Shown here: in pieces, positions 44,475 through 53,367 of the stretch | How the letters are laid out: the number at the start of each line of letters is the position of its first letter | How positions within the stretch are numbered: the first letter of the stretch is position 1 | Origin: Cryomorphaceae bacterium | GTDB taxonomy: Bacteria > Bacteroidota > Bacteroidia > Flavobacteriales_D > Sanyastnellaceae | NCBI GenBank assembly: GCA_016124575.1 | Contig: WGNM01000007.1 | Span: 1-64,000 of the forward strand | DNA length: 64,000 nt | Reading direction: 5' to 3' | Translations under genes and position numbers: made by a program | The notes under the pieces: model-generated | Databases searched by the model: none | Told to the model about the DNA's origin: nothing | The model's input: the letters and a program-made list of their open reading frames with translations, nothing else

Positions 44475-45910
44475 CCTTGAGTCGGAACATATCTATTTTA
44501 CTTGCTGGTATTGGTTTTGCGGTTTGTCAGGCTGTAGCCATTTCCTTCGAATTCTATTTCCTTGCCTTGTTACCGGTGGTTTTGGGAGTGATTTGGACGG
44601 CATTGTTCCGCATGGATATGCTTCTGATGTTCATTGTAATGAGTGTTCCGGCGAGTATCAATTTAGAATCTTTGGAAATCGGAGGTGTTGGGTTTTACCT
44701 ACCAACCGAGCCCTTGCTCTTCGGTGTTCTCGTGATATTCATATTCAAGTTATTACTCGGAAACTCCATCGACAAACGCATACTTGTCCACCCGATTAGT
44801 TTTGTAATCTACCTCATGTTGGCATGGATATTTCTCACATCGATCACAAGTGAATTCCCCGTTGTTTCTTTCAAATTTCTGCTGGCGCGGATGTGGTTTG
44901 TTGCAGGCTTCTATTTCTTGATGGTGCATCTTTTCAAGAAGTTCAGTAATTTCAAGCTAATCAACATGCTCTATCTGTTTCCCTTGTTTATTATCATTAT
45001 ATACACGGTCAGCAGGCATGCGGGTTATGGATTTGACAAAACAGCTGGCCATTGGGTCATGGAACCATTTTTCAAAGACCATACTTCTTACGGAGCCGTG
45101 TTGGCGATGTATTTCCCTATTTTGGTATCGCTTATCATTCACCGTAAGGTCAACCCGCTTCTTCGTGTGTTTTTGATTATAGGCTTTGTTGTACTCACCG
45201 CGGGTATTATTCTTTCATATACACGGGCAGCTTGGGTAAGTTTAGTTGTTGCAGGTGGATTGTTTGCTTTGATGTTGCTGCGCATCAAACTGCGGACAAT
45301 GATTATTGCTTTTGCGGGAATAGCGTCGTTTGTTTGGATTGCACAAGACGACCTACTGATCTCGCTTGAGCGAAACGACCAAGATTCATCTGATGATTTA
45401 GCAGAGCACGTCGAATCGATTTCAAACGTATCTAGTGACGCATCAAATTTGGAACGACTTAACAGGTGGGAATGTGCGCTGGCAATGTTTGAGGAACGAC
45501 CTTTCGTGGGATGGGGCCCTGGCACCTATCAATTTGTTTACGCACCTTTTCAGCGAAGCAACAGCCTGACCATAATCAGCACCAACAATGCCGATGGAGG
45601 AAACGCTCATAGCGAATATTTGGGTCCATTGGCCGAGCAAGGTGTCCCCGGTACAGTAATTTTTATCATTCTTATTTTGGCTGTCAGCAGTTTGGCCTTT
45701 CGCCTTGCGTACACCTTGCCAAGTTATGAGTTGAAGAGCATCGTTTTCTCTAGCTACCTCGGTTGGGTTACCTATATAATACACGGCGTATTGAATAACT
45801 ATTTAGATACCGACAAAGCCAGCATGCCTTTCTGGAGTTTTATAGCAGCGTTGGTTGCGATCGATATTTTCTATAGAGAAGACGCCATTAGACAAGAAAT
45901 TGTTCAGTAA
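44471..45910 (+). CDS. O-antigen ligase / polymerase family protein
   Basis: A 479-residue membrane protein with about 12 helices of the Wzy_C superfamily. The large periplasmic loop (about 285-390) carries LNRWECALAMFEERPFVGWGPGTYQFVY and the signature NAHSEYLGPLAEQGVPGTVIF, with the conserved His and Glu of ligases. Whether it polymerises or ligates is not decidable. It is translationally coupled to the Wzz-like gene and overlaps the convergent phosphatase gene by seven bases. Confidence 0.85.
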   Translation: MTLSRNISILLAGIGFAVCQAVAISFEFYFLALLPVVLGVIWTALFRMDMLLMFIVMSVPASINLESLEIGGVGFYLPTEPLLFGVLVIFIFKLLLGNSIDKRILVHPISFVIYLMLAWIFLTSITSEFPVVSFKFLLARMWFVAGFYFLMVHLFKKFSNFKLINMLYLFPLFIIIIYTVSRHAGYGFDKTAGHWVMEPFFKDHTSYGAVLAMYFPILVSLIIHRKVNPLLRVFLIIGFVVLTAGIILSYTRAAWVSLVVAGGLFALMLLRIKLRTMIIAFAGIASFVWIAQDDLLISLERNDQDSSDDLAEHVESISNVSSDASNLERLNRWECALAMFEERPFVGWGPGTYQFVYAPFQRSNSLTIISTNNADGGNAHSEYLGPLAEQGVPGTVIFIILILAVSSLAFRLAYTLPSYELKSIVFSSYLGWVTYIIHGVLNNYLDTDKASMPFWSFIAALVAIDIFYREDAIRQEIVQ

Positions 45911-47130
45911 AATTTACAGGTGAGCAGCGCAGTGTCATCAACATAAGGCACATCACCACGGAAAAGGTTGAACGCGTTCAAAATTTTAACGTTGATTTCT
46001 TCTGCCGGAAGGTGTTGATTTTCTTTACTGATTTGACTCAATCGAGGAGTACCGAATTCTTCTTCGCTTACGTTTTCTTGCTCCACCAATCCATCGGTAT
46101 AACATATAAGCAAGGTATTCTCTGCAAGTGTCATGGTTCCTTTTTGGATATGTGGCAATTCGTCAAACATTCCCAAACCGATTGTCCCCATTGAAAGCAA
46201 ATCTAAGCCGCCAGCAGGGTGCACCAAAACAGGTGGATTGTGTCCGCAATTTATATACTCCAAAACACGAGTCGACCTATCGAACGTCCCTATAAAAAGC
46301 GTGATATACTTCTCCCCCATTGCACTTTTCATTACACGCTCATTGAGCAACTTCACGACTTCTTCGAGCGGTAAGTTGAGGTAATTGAAAAACGACATCA
46401 GATAGGCTTGAAAGTTCGCCATTAGGAAAGCTGCCGACACTCCTTTTCCAGACACATCGGCCATACAAAACATCACGCGGTTGCTATCGAGCTCAATAAA
46501 ATCGTAATAATCGCCTCCAACTTGTAGGTGTGGCTTGTAGATAGCAGACACATCGTATCGATCATCTTTCGGGAGCATGTCTGGAACGAGCATGCTTTGC
46601 ATTTCGGCAGCCAATTCAAGCTCTTTGCTTATTCGCACCTGACGTAGATTCTCTTCTGCAAGGCGTTTGTTTTGGATGGCGACAAGAACAATGTTGGTGA
46701 TTGTTTGAATGAACTTCATGTGTTTGATCACAGGACTTGTTCCGCGCTTGTTTTCCTCAACATCTCCAACAAGCAAGAATGCAATAGGCACATCGTTATT
46801 GTTTATTGGAATCACAATATCGAACGACATCATTTCACCTGTTGATGAAAGACTGAGTCCCATATTTTGGGTCGCATTAAATACCCCCGCATCTTCTATG
46901 TCGGGTGGTGCGCCATTCAGCCCAAAATGCAGCATCGACTGCCATTTGCCTTGATGACAATAAAGAATCAACTTTTCGATACCCAAAGAACCTTCAAGCG
47001 TAACGCGATACAGCCCAAGCAAACCATCCACGTCGAAATCACTATTGATGGCATGGGTTATTTCCAGCAGAGCGTTGAGCTTAAAATCATTTAACGCCTT
47101 TCTTGATGGCTTCTTTCTAGAATCTGTCAT
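45904..47130 (-). CDS. PP2C-type serine phosphatase with GAF-like domain (RsbU-like)
   Basis: 408 residues. The N-terminal part (about 20-165) looks like a GAF sensor domain. A linker helix follows, then a SpoIIE/PP2C domain with the metal motifs GGDYYDFIE, CMADVSGKGVSAAFLMA, YINCGHNPPVLV and CYTDGLVEQEN. Such enzymes usually reverse phosphorylation of anti-sigma antagonists; no partner gene is adjacent. It is the third gene of a leftward unit after efp and the LpxD-like gene, 15 bases from the latter. Confidence 0.88.
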   Translation of the reverse strand: MTDSRKKPSRKALNDFKLNALLEITHAINSDFDVDGLLGLYRVTLEGSLGIEKLILYCHQGKWQSMLHFGLNGAPPDIEDAGVFNATQNMGLSLSSTGEMMSFDIVIPINNNDVPIAFLLVGDVEENKRGTSPVIKHMKFIQTITNIVLVAIQNKRLAEENLRQVRISKELELAAEMQSMLVPDMLPKDDRYDVSAIYKPHLQVGGDYYDFIELDSNRVMFCMADVSGKGVSAAFLMANFQAYLMSFFNYLNLPLEEVVKLLNERVMKSAMGEKYITLFIGTFDRSTRVLEYINCGHNPPVLVHPAGGLDLLSMGTIGLGMFDELPHIQKGTMTLAENTLLICYTDGLVEQENVSEEEFGTPRLSQISKENQHLPAEEINVKILNAFNLFRGDVPYVDDTALLTCKFY

Positions 47131-47145
47131 TCAGTTGACCGGCTA

Positions 47146-48075
47146 TTACCGGAGTTTTTCGAGAATTTGCGGGATTTTCCGAATCATTGCAAGTTCACGG
47201 AATTTATGTCGTGCTTCTTCAGCAGGACTGCCAAAGTAGGTTATTCCAGGCTCCAAATCTTTCGTCACTCCGCTTTGTCCGAGAACAACCGCACCTTTAC
47301 CTATTGTAACATCGCTTGGCACACCAACTTGACCCCATAGAATAACATTGTCTTCTATTTGAACACAACCGGCTATACCCACTTGAGCGGCAAAGAGGCA
47401 GTTGCTTCCGATGATGGTGTCGTGACCTACGTGCACTTGATTATCAAGTTTCGACCCCGACCCGATTGTGGTTACTGCTGAAACTCCCCGATCGATGGTG
47501 CACAACGCTCCGATTTCTACTTTGTCTCCAATAAATATCCCACCGCAGGTGTGCATTTTATCGTAGCCTTCAGGACGGCGTTTGTAGTAAAAAGCATCGC
47601 CACCAACTACTGCGTTCGCATGAATGATACAGTCGTCGCCAATCACGACATCGTCGCCAATCACGGCGCCTGCATTGATAATTGTACGTTCACCTATCGA
47701 AACTCGGTTTCCGATAACTGCGCGATCATGAATAAGTGCTGAATCAGAAATCGAAGTTTCAGCACCCAAATTGCCTTTTGAAAAAACCGAAGGTCGGAAG
47801 TAGCGCGTCAGCTTGTTATAATCTCGAAAAGGATCATCTGAGACGAGGAGGCCTTTTCCTGGCGGACATTCCACATCCTTATTGATAAGCACTGTAGTAG
47901 CAGCACAGGCAAGTGCTTTGTCGTAGTACTTTGGATGATCTACAAAAACAAGATCACCGTTTTCAACCCGGTGTATTTCATTGATTCCCAGTACCTGATG
48001 GTCTGGATCTCCAATAAAGCGGACATCAAGTAGTTTAGCGATATCGGCCAAACTCCAGGCAATTGGGAATTTCAT
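47146..48075 (-). CDS. LpxD-like UDP-3-O-acylglucosamine N-acyltransferase (short paralogue)
   Basis: 309 residues. An N-terminal uridine-binding domain (about 1-95) is followed by a left-handed beta-helix of hexapeptide repeats, for example AVIGNRVSIGERTIINAGAVIG and VVIGDDCIIHANAVVGGDAFYY. The active histidine is probably in NQVHVGHDTIIG near residue 221. It could be the lipid A N-acyltransferase or a paralogue acting on another sugar nucleotide; the lpxC/lpxA neighbours of the usual lpxD are missing here. It starts two bases after the efp stop. Confidence 0.82.
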   Translation of the reverse strand: MKFPIAWSLADIAKLLDVRFIGDPDHQVLGINEIHRVENGDLVFVDHPKYYDKALACAATTVLINKDVECPPGKGLLVSDDPFRDYNKLTRYFRPSVFSKGNLGAETSISDSALIHDRAVIGNRVSIGERTIINAGAVIGDDVVIGDDCIIHANAVVGGDAFYYKRRPEGYDKMHTCGGIFIGDKVEIGALCTIDRGVSAVTTIGSGSKLDNQVHVGHDTIIGSNCLFAAQVGIAGCVQIEDNVILWGQVGVPSDVTIGKGAVVLGQSGVTKDLEPGITYFGSPAEEARHKFRELAMIRKIPQILEKLR

Positions 48076-48077
48076 GA

Positions 48078-48644
48078 TTATTTTTTAAGACGTTCAGTAT
48101 ATTCTCCAGTACGGGTGTCTACCTTGATTCTATCGCCTGTATCAACAAACAAAGGGACGCGCAATTCAACACCTAGGTCGATGGTAGCTGGTTTCATTGT
48201 ATTGGTTGCAGTATCACCTTTGATACCCGGTTCAGTGTACACAATTTCAGCTTCGATATGCGTAGGTAATTCACAAGAAAGAGGCAACTCTTCTTCTGCA
48301 TGAAACATGATCATACACACCAATCCATCTTTTAAAAATTGGGGTGCATTGATGATGTGTTCCTTTATTGCAATTTGCTCATAGGTATCAGCATCCATGA
48401 AGTGATAGCCCTCTTCATCTTTAAAAAGGAACTGATAGTTTCGCGTCTCTATGCGCACAGGTTCGATTTTCGCGCTCGCGTTGAAGGTATTATCAACCAC
48501 ACGGCCTGTGTTTAAATTTTTCAGTTTGGTGCGGACAAAAGCTGCCCCTTTACCTGGTTTAACGTGCAGAAATTCAACAACCTGCCATAGGTCACCGTTA
48601 AATTTGATACACAATCCGTTGCGGATTTCTGATGTACTTGCCAT
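48078..48644 (-). CDS. efp: Translation elongation factor P
   Basis: A 188-residue three-domain factor that relieves ribosome stalling at polyproline. The tip lysine that may be modified is Lys32 in VKPGKGAAFVRTK. The family ends at VDTRTGEYTERLKK. The frame opens upstream to 48734, but the preceding 30 residues overlap the 3' end of the neighbouring gene and are not EF-P-like, so the ATG at 48644 is the start. A -7 box is at 48666-48673. It is the first gene of the unit efp, LpxD-like, phosphatase. Confidence 0.95.
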   Translation of the reverse strand: MASTSEIRNGLCIKFNGDLWQVVEFLHVKPGKGAAFVRTKLKNLNTGRVVDNTFNASAKIEPVRIETRNYQFLFKDEEGYHFMDADTYEQIAIKEHIINAPQFLKDGLVCMIMFHAEEELPLSCELPTHIEAEIVYTEPGIKGDTATNTMKPATIDLGVELRVPLFVDTGDRIKVDTRTGEYTERLKK

Positions 48645-48665
48645 TACTTTTTCATTGAATGACCG

Positions 48666-48673
48666 CAAAAATA
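48666..48673 (-). promoter_or_regulatory. -7 box of the efp unit
   Basis: Read leftward it is TATTTTTG, a perfect TAnnTTTG match, 21 bases before the efp ATG and just after the stop of the upstream gene. No -33 TTG at the usual distance. Confidence 0.45.
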
Positions 48674-48684
48674 GTGAATCTTCG

Positions 48685-50784
48685 TCACAGGCGGACGCGC
48701 AATTGGACGCGTATTTCAGATCGTGCATTTCCATCGATCGCTTCCAATCCAGAGTTCACTGAATTTCTATCGGTATAAAGCCATCTCGCATACCTTACCC
48801 AGAGGTCAACACCGCGTCTGAGATGCCACTTCGTCATTGCATAAACGCGCGAACCCGTACCTGAATAAGCAGGAATACTAAAGAAATAGAGCACATCGTT
48901 CTCATAAGCATACAAGCGAGAATTGTATGAATCGGTATTAAACAGCGCGTACCGCATGGAGAACGTAAATGGAGAACCGATTTTTTTGAACAAGACATCT
49001 TGATAGAGCATAAAACCCTTCTCGGCAGCTTGACCCTCATGTTGGTACCTAATCCACTCGGCACGCGTTTTAAGCTGCAGATTCAAATGAGGCTTGTACG
49101 AAAAGTGAATTCTAAAATTCTCCTGCGTCCATGGATTTGTGTAATCTATTGGCTGATCAGTTTGCGGACTGTTTTTGTCTTTGCTTCTGAAGCGCCAACG
49201 GACATAGTACTCGCTCGTTTTGTTTGGTTTATGGCTCAGTTGAGCGAGGTATTCGTATCCTGACGTTGGTTGATCAGCTTGATACGAAAGCCAAGGAAAC
49301 GTGAAATAATCGGCATAGCCAGTGATTGTCCACTTACGAACAGGCTTGAAATCTATAGCTATATATGTCCCCTTCTCATTCGTAGGAGATGATCTCTCAG
49401 CGAAGACATTTGCGTAAAGATTCTGATAATTGCGTTGGAAATTTCTGTTGACAATGGCAACCGTCAATCGCTGATCCAGTGCCATAAGCACACCATTGAG
49501 CGTTGCCCATCCACCATTTTGCGACATCGCCGTTTCGCCGAAGAAATTCATGTTGCGCACAATCAAATTATAGTTAACTCCACCAACTGCATTGCGATTG
49601 GAGTTGAATTCAAACTGATTGTATATCTGCAAATTCCTATCAAGTTCAGCGCCCCATTGTGAGGCCATGTAGGTTGCTCCAATTGTCAACTTGCGCGAGC
49701 GATACGAAAGGTTACCACCCATTTGTTGTTCGCGAATAACCTTTCTATCGGCTAGTTCATTGAGTGTTCGGTGAAGACCCGACTGCTGAAAAGACGATAT
49801 ACTGACCCGAATTTCGGTGTCTGTTGAATCAATCTGAGTAACATTTGCGTCAATCAATTTGTTAGAATACAGCACCGTAAGTTCGGTTTTACCTTTCCCT
49901 AAAGTAATGGCACCACCCCTCAAAAATAGATTTTCACCCACTGCCGTGTACGGCCTTATTCCCAGTCCATTTCTTTTTACTGAAGCAATGAACGGCGACT
50001 TCCCAAATCCGAGGCCCGACCACAGCGTTAAACCTTGTCCGAACTGCGCTTGAAAATCTCCAACTACAAATTTCCTCAGCCATCCTTTTTCCTCGTAGTA
50101 GACATGTCCGCTGTAAAAATCGAACCCCCTCTTTTGCGTACCTTTAAAGAACTCCTCTCCTGGATCTTTCTCTGCTGTCATACCAATGCTCAGATTGTTC
50201 TTGTATCGGAAACGGTATCGTGCATAGATTCGATCTGGGGAACCGAGGTATCTTCTATTGGGGTTTTCGGCATACTCAGCATCCGAAATGGGAGCGTAAC
50301 CAGCTTGATCCTCTAATATCCGCGAATAGCGAAGAAAAAGATCATGCTCCCCCTCTTTCATGACTTCTTTGAACGTCCATTTCGTCGCCTCAATCGGCGG
50401 ATAAACCGTAACAAAAGGGAGTACTTGATAGATGGTGTATTGATCCCAGCCCTTGACCGCTTGCAGCTCAAATAATTCACGAAGCTCTCCAAATCTATTT
50501 ATATGAGCCAGCAGGTTCATGATTTGGGCATCTGAAAGCAAGTACAACTGCCGAAGTTCATTTGCATCAGCTTGATTCAGGTTGATAGGGCGCTCCATAT
50601 AGGTACTCAACACATCGAAAAGTGTGGTAAAATCAAGATCTGCACCTTCGTCGAGGTTTTCTACGATGGCTTCGATTCTTTGCTCGATGACCTGCTGTCG
50701 GATCACATCTTCATCTTCATCCTGCGCAGCAGCGGAGAAAGAAAAAAAGACCAGCACTATAATTAAAAATCGCTTAGCGGCCAT
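48685..50784 (-). CDS. Helix-hairpin-helix outer-membrane beta-barrel-like protein
   Basis: 699 residues. It starts with a signal peptide (FLIIVLVFFSFSAAAQ) and a helical N-terminal part with two ComEA-like helix-hairpin-helix elements (about 67-113, INLNQADANELRQLYLLSDAQI). The rest has many alternating amphipathic strands rich in Arg, Tyr, Asn and Gly, ending in RSEIRVQLRVRL, as in an outer-membrane barrel. The helix-hairpin-helix near the secreted N-terminus makes a DNA-uptake or DNA-binding surface role conceivable but unproven. It overlaps the upstream barrel gene by 11 bases. Confidence 0.75.
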   Translation of the reverse strand: MAAKRFLIIVLVFFSFSAAAQDEDEDVIRQQVIEQRIEAIVENLDEGADLDFTTLFDVLSTYMERPINLNQADANELRQLYLLSDAQIMNLLAHINRFGELRELFELQAVKGWDQYTIYQVLPFVTVYPPIEATKWTFKEVMKEGEHDLFLRYSRILEDQAGYAPISDAEYAENPNRRYLGSPDRIYARYRFRYKNNLSIGMTAEKDPGEEFFKGTQKRGFDFYSGHVYYEEKGWLRKFVVGDFQAQFGQGLTLWSGLGFGKSPFIASVKRNGLGIRPYTAVGENLFLRGGAITLGKGKTELTVLYSNKLIDANVTQIDSTDTEIRVSISSFQQSGLHRTLNELADRKVIREQQMGGNLSYRSRKLTIGATYMASQWGAELDRNLQIYNQFEFNSNRNAVGGVNYNLIVRNMNFFGETAMSQNGGWATLNGVLMALDQRLTVAIVNRNFQRNYQNLYANVFAERSSPTNEKGTYIAIDFKPVRKWTITGYADYFTFPWLSYQADQPTSGYEYLAQLSHKPNKTSEYYVRWRFRSKDKNSPQTDQPIDYTNPWTQENFRIHFSYKPHLNLQLKTRAEWIRYQHEGQAAEKGFMLYQDVLFKKIGSPFTFSMRYALFNTDSYNSRLYAYENDVLYFFSIPAYSGTGSRVYAMTKWHLRRGVDLWVRYARWLYTDRNSVNSGLEAIDGNARSEIRVQLRVRL

Positions 50785-51589
50785 TGTAAGTGAGTCCTAA
50801 TTGTGGGGAAAAGCCTAGCACCTGATGGTACGAAGAGGCAATATCGATCTGAAAACCTTTAAATCGGTAACCGGCGCCAAAAGAGAAAAGCGAATTACCA
50901 CCTGACACACCTGCTCTAACAAAAATATCATTTACCACCATGTATTCTAGTCCGGCGCCTACAATCACATCATAATCAATGCTTTTATCGAGCTGCGCTG
51001 TAAGTAATACACGTTCTGAAAACCGATAATTGCCACCGAACCTAAGAACAGCAGGAATTCGTTCATCATTAAACTCAGCAAGTTGCACCCGAATTGGATT
51101 GAAGATGTGAGCTGCCAGCGAAATATTATCGTTAACCTTATATAGCACCCCACCTTCCCATGTCAGTTTGCCCGTTGAGCCATACCCATTTCCAAGAGCA
51201 ACTTGCAGGTAATCGATTTGGACACCAATGTTGAAATTTTCGCTTAGTTTGCGGGCATAGCCGAATCCAAGTTTCTGTTCGCGGTAAGCTGAGTAGCCGT
51301 AACGAGAGAAGTTCAATCCAAAAACCCCATCGCCTATTGCTTTAGCGATGACCAAGTTCGCCGAGCTCAACTCGCTAACCAAGAAACGGTTATCATAAGA
51401 CACCCCTGCGGCAAAACCATTGATGCCTATCATGGCTGCTTGGTTCTGCATAGATGCCCAGACACCATTTAACGTCAATGAAGCCCCACCCATAGCCCGA
51501 GCCTGAGCGCCTGAAGCGATTGGATCGCCAGTGGCAGCGGCAATTAGGGTAGACACGGAAAAGGTCAAAAGACAAATCAACTTCCTCAT
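50774..51589 (-). CDS. PorV/PorQ-like small outer-membrane barrel protein
   Basis: 271 residues with a signal peptide (MRKLICLLTFSVSTLIAAATG). It has the PorV/UPF0164-like opening GAQARAMGGASLTLNGVWASMQNQAAM and regular beta-hairpin repeats (GVQIDYLQVAL, LTAQLDKSIDYDVIVGAGLEY). It is probably an outer-membrane transporter-type barrel, not PorV itself. The frame is open 11 residues upstream, but MRKL is the signal start. Its 3' end overlaps the helix-hairpin-helix gene, so the two are one transcription unit. Confidence 0.78.
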   Translation of the reverse strand: MRKLICLLTFSVSTLIAAATGDPIASGAQARAMGGASLTLNGVWASMQNQAAMIGINGFAAGVSYDNRFLVSELSSANLVIAKAIGDGVFGLNFSRYGYSAYREQKLGFGYARKLSENFNIGVQIDYLQVALGNGYGSTGKLTWEGGVLYKVNDNISLAAHIFNPIRVQLAEFNDERIPAVLRFGGNYRFSERVLLTAQLDKSIDYDVIVGAGLEYMVVNDIFVRAGVSGGNSLFSFGAGYRFKGFQIDIASSYHQVLGFSPQLGLTYNGR

Positions 51590-51723
51590 GGGTCGGGAAA
51601 TTAGTAAAAATGAGAGTGCCAAAGTTCAGTCATCTGACTTAATTAATTCAATGGTAACCAGAAAAATCATGAAAATGTAAAAATCCATGACCCGAATATT
51701 AGGTTATGAATTAGAAAAATATT

Positions 51724-51731
51724 TATCTTCG
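51724..51731 (+). promoter_or_regulatory. -7-like box of tRNA-Leu
   Basis: TATCTTCG, one change from TAnnTTTG, 19 bases before the mature tRNA 5' end. A TTG at the -33 position is not seen. Confidence 0.5.
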
Positions 51732-51750
51732 CAGCCCCAAATCAAGTTAA

Positions 51751-51832
51751 GCGGGTGTGGTGAAATTGGTAGACACGCCAGACTTAGGATCTGGTGCCGC
51801 AAGGTGTGTGGGTTCGAGTCCCTCCACCCGCA
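51751..51832 (+). tRNA. tRNA-Leu (anticodon TAG)
   Basis: A class II tRNA of 82 bases. The acceptor GCGGGTG pairs with CACCCGC, and the discriminator is A. The anticodon stem CCAGA/TCTGG encloses loop CTTAGGA (anticodon TAG, leucine). A long variable arm (TGCCGCAAGGTG region) and T arm TGTGGGTTCGAGTCCCTCCA are present. The CCA end is not encoded, unlike the tRNA-Val at 171-248. It is transcribed alone and ends at a terminator. Confidence 0.95.
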
Positions 51833-51839
51833 CGAAAAG

Positions 51840-51882
51840 AAAAGAGGGCCAACGCCGAAATGGCACTGGCTCTCTTTTAATT
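51840..51882 (+). terminator. tRNA-Leu terminator
   Basis: AAAAGAGGGCCA and TGGCTCTCTTTT form a twelve-base stem with one G-T wobble; an inner GCC...GGC may extend it. The T run at the end of the stem completes an intrinsic terminator. Confidence 0.8.
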
Positions 51883-51928
51883 TACAAGTAAATCGTAGAC
51901 ACGGAATCCCGTATTCAAACAAATCAGT

Positions 51929-53287
51929 ATGGAAATTACTCCAAAGCAGATCGATGATCTGAACATCCACCTCACGGTGAAACTGGGAAAAGAAGATTAT
52001 CAGGACGTTTATGAACAGGCACTAAAAAAGTACCGCAAGCAAGTGAACATGCCAGGTTTCCGCAAAGGGAATGTGCCAATGTCGCTTGTCCAACGTCAAT
52101 ACGGGAAATCAATTCTCGCGGAGGAAATCAACCGCATTCTAAATGACGGATTGTACAACCACATACAAACCAACAAGTTGTCGATCTTAGGCAACCCACT
52201 GCCTGTTGATACAGAAACACCGGAGGGCGATTGGGACAATCCTGACACCTTTGAATTTCAGTATGAAATCGGCTTGGCGCCAGAAATCGATTTGAACAAC
52301 GTAATCAAAAATCCGCCGGTGCGATTTGTTGTCAAGGCAGACGATAAGATGCTCGACGAGCATGTTGATGACTTGAGTCGTCGACACGGCAAACTTGAAG
52401 TGCGCGAGATTAGTGAAGAGCAAGACTTGGTAATTGCCAAACTTTCACAGCTTGATGAAGATGGCAATATCTTGGAGGGTGGGATTGAAAGCGAAACTAC
52501 CTTCCCTATCGACATTATAGAAGATGCTGATTTCAAGAAAAAGCTAATTGGATTGAAAGCAGGCGATGAATTCGCTGCTGACCCTATGAGCTTTTCTGAA
52601 GATCACGACACAGTGGCGAACCGTTTGGGAATTACGCATGAACAATTGCACCATATTAAAGGCGATTTCCGAGTTCATGTAAAAGAGATAAAGAGAATGA
52701 TTCCGCATGAAGTGAATCAGTCTTTGTTCGACAAAGTGTTCGGCGAAAACGAAGTAACAGACATCGAAAGCTTCCGCTCTAAGTTGGCAGAGCAATTGGA
52801 AAAGATGTTTGAGCGCGATACCGAGTTCCTTTTCAAACGTCAGTTTTCAGAAGGCATTCTCGACAATCTCGACACTCCACTTCCAGATGCATTTTTGAAG
52901 CGTTGGATTCAGATGACCAACGACAAGCCAATTACGGAAGAACAGATAAAACAAGAATACAGCGGTTACTCACGTCATTTGCGTTGGCAGCTCATCGAAG
53001 GTATCGTGATGCGTGAAAATGAAATCCGCATTACAGAAGACGATATCCAGCAGCAAGCCAAGGGAATGATCGGAGCGCAATACGCGCAATATGGCATTCC
53101 ATTGGAGGGGGAAATCCTCGACAACTTGGCGAAAAACTCATTGGCCGATCGCAAAGAACGTCAGCGCGTTATCGACATTCTTCAAGAGAACCGTGTAATT
53201 GAGGCATTGACATCGAAAGTAAACCCTGCAGAACAGCAGATTTCTTACGACGAGTTCTTGACTGTCGCCAGAGAAAATAAAATGTGA
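51929..53287 (+). CDS. tig: Trigger factor
   Basis: A 452-residue ribosome-bound chaperone. The ribosome-docking signature GFRKGNVP is at about 43-50. A middle FKBP-like domain (about 145-240) is degenerate (SQLDEDGNILEGG... lacks the usual GDxVTxDYxG core). The long C-terminal helical arms hold the substrate cradle. It is the first gene of the tig-clpP-clpX row. The degenerate prolyl isomerase part is common in Bacteroidota, so it is probably not a defect. The gap to tRNA-Leu holds a terminator and no clear promoter. Confidence 0.93.
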   Translation: MEITPKQIDDLNIHLTVKLGKEDYQDVYEQALKKYRKQVNMPGFRKGNVPMSLVQRQYGKSILAEEINRILNDGLYNHIQTNKLSILGNPLPVDTETPEGDWDNPDTFEFQYEIGLAPEIDLNNVIKNPPVRFVVKADDKMLDEHVDDLSRRHGKLEVREISEEQDLVIAKLSQLDEDGNILEGGIESETTFPIDIIEDADFKKKLIGLKAGDEFAADPMSFSEDHDTVANRLGITHEQLHHIKGDFRVHVKEIKRMIPHEVNQSLFDKVFGENEVTDIESFRSKLAEQLEKMFERDTEFLFKRQFSEGILDNLDTPLPDAFLKRWIQMTNDKPITEEQIKQEYSGYSRHLRWQLIEGIVMRENEIRITEDDIQQQAKGMIGAQYAQYGIPLEGEILDNLAKNSLADRKERQRVIDILQENRVIEALTSKVNPAEQQISYDEFLTVARENKM

Positions 53288-53319
53288 TAACTCTGTTAGT
53301 TCTTTCATATTGTTAACTT

Positions 53320-53348
53320 TTGACCGAGCGAAATACATTGTACATTTC
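53320..53348 (+). promoter_or_regulatory. clpP promoter candidate
   Basis: TTG (53320-53322), 18 bases, then TACATTTC (53341-53348). This lies just after tig and 19 bases before the clpP ATG. The TTG is also an in-frame codon that could be mistaken for a clpP start. Confidence 0.45.
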
Positions 53349-53367
53349 GGCTCATAAGAACATTAAC

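Noticed and set aside
53320-53367. TTG at 53320 as the clpP start
   Set aside because: It coincides with the probable -33 promoter element, and the extra residues are not conserved in ClpP.
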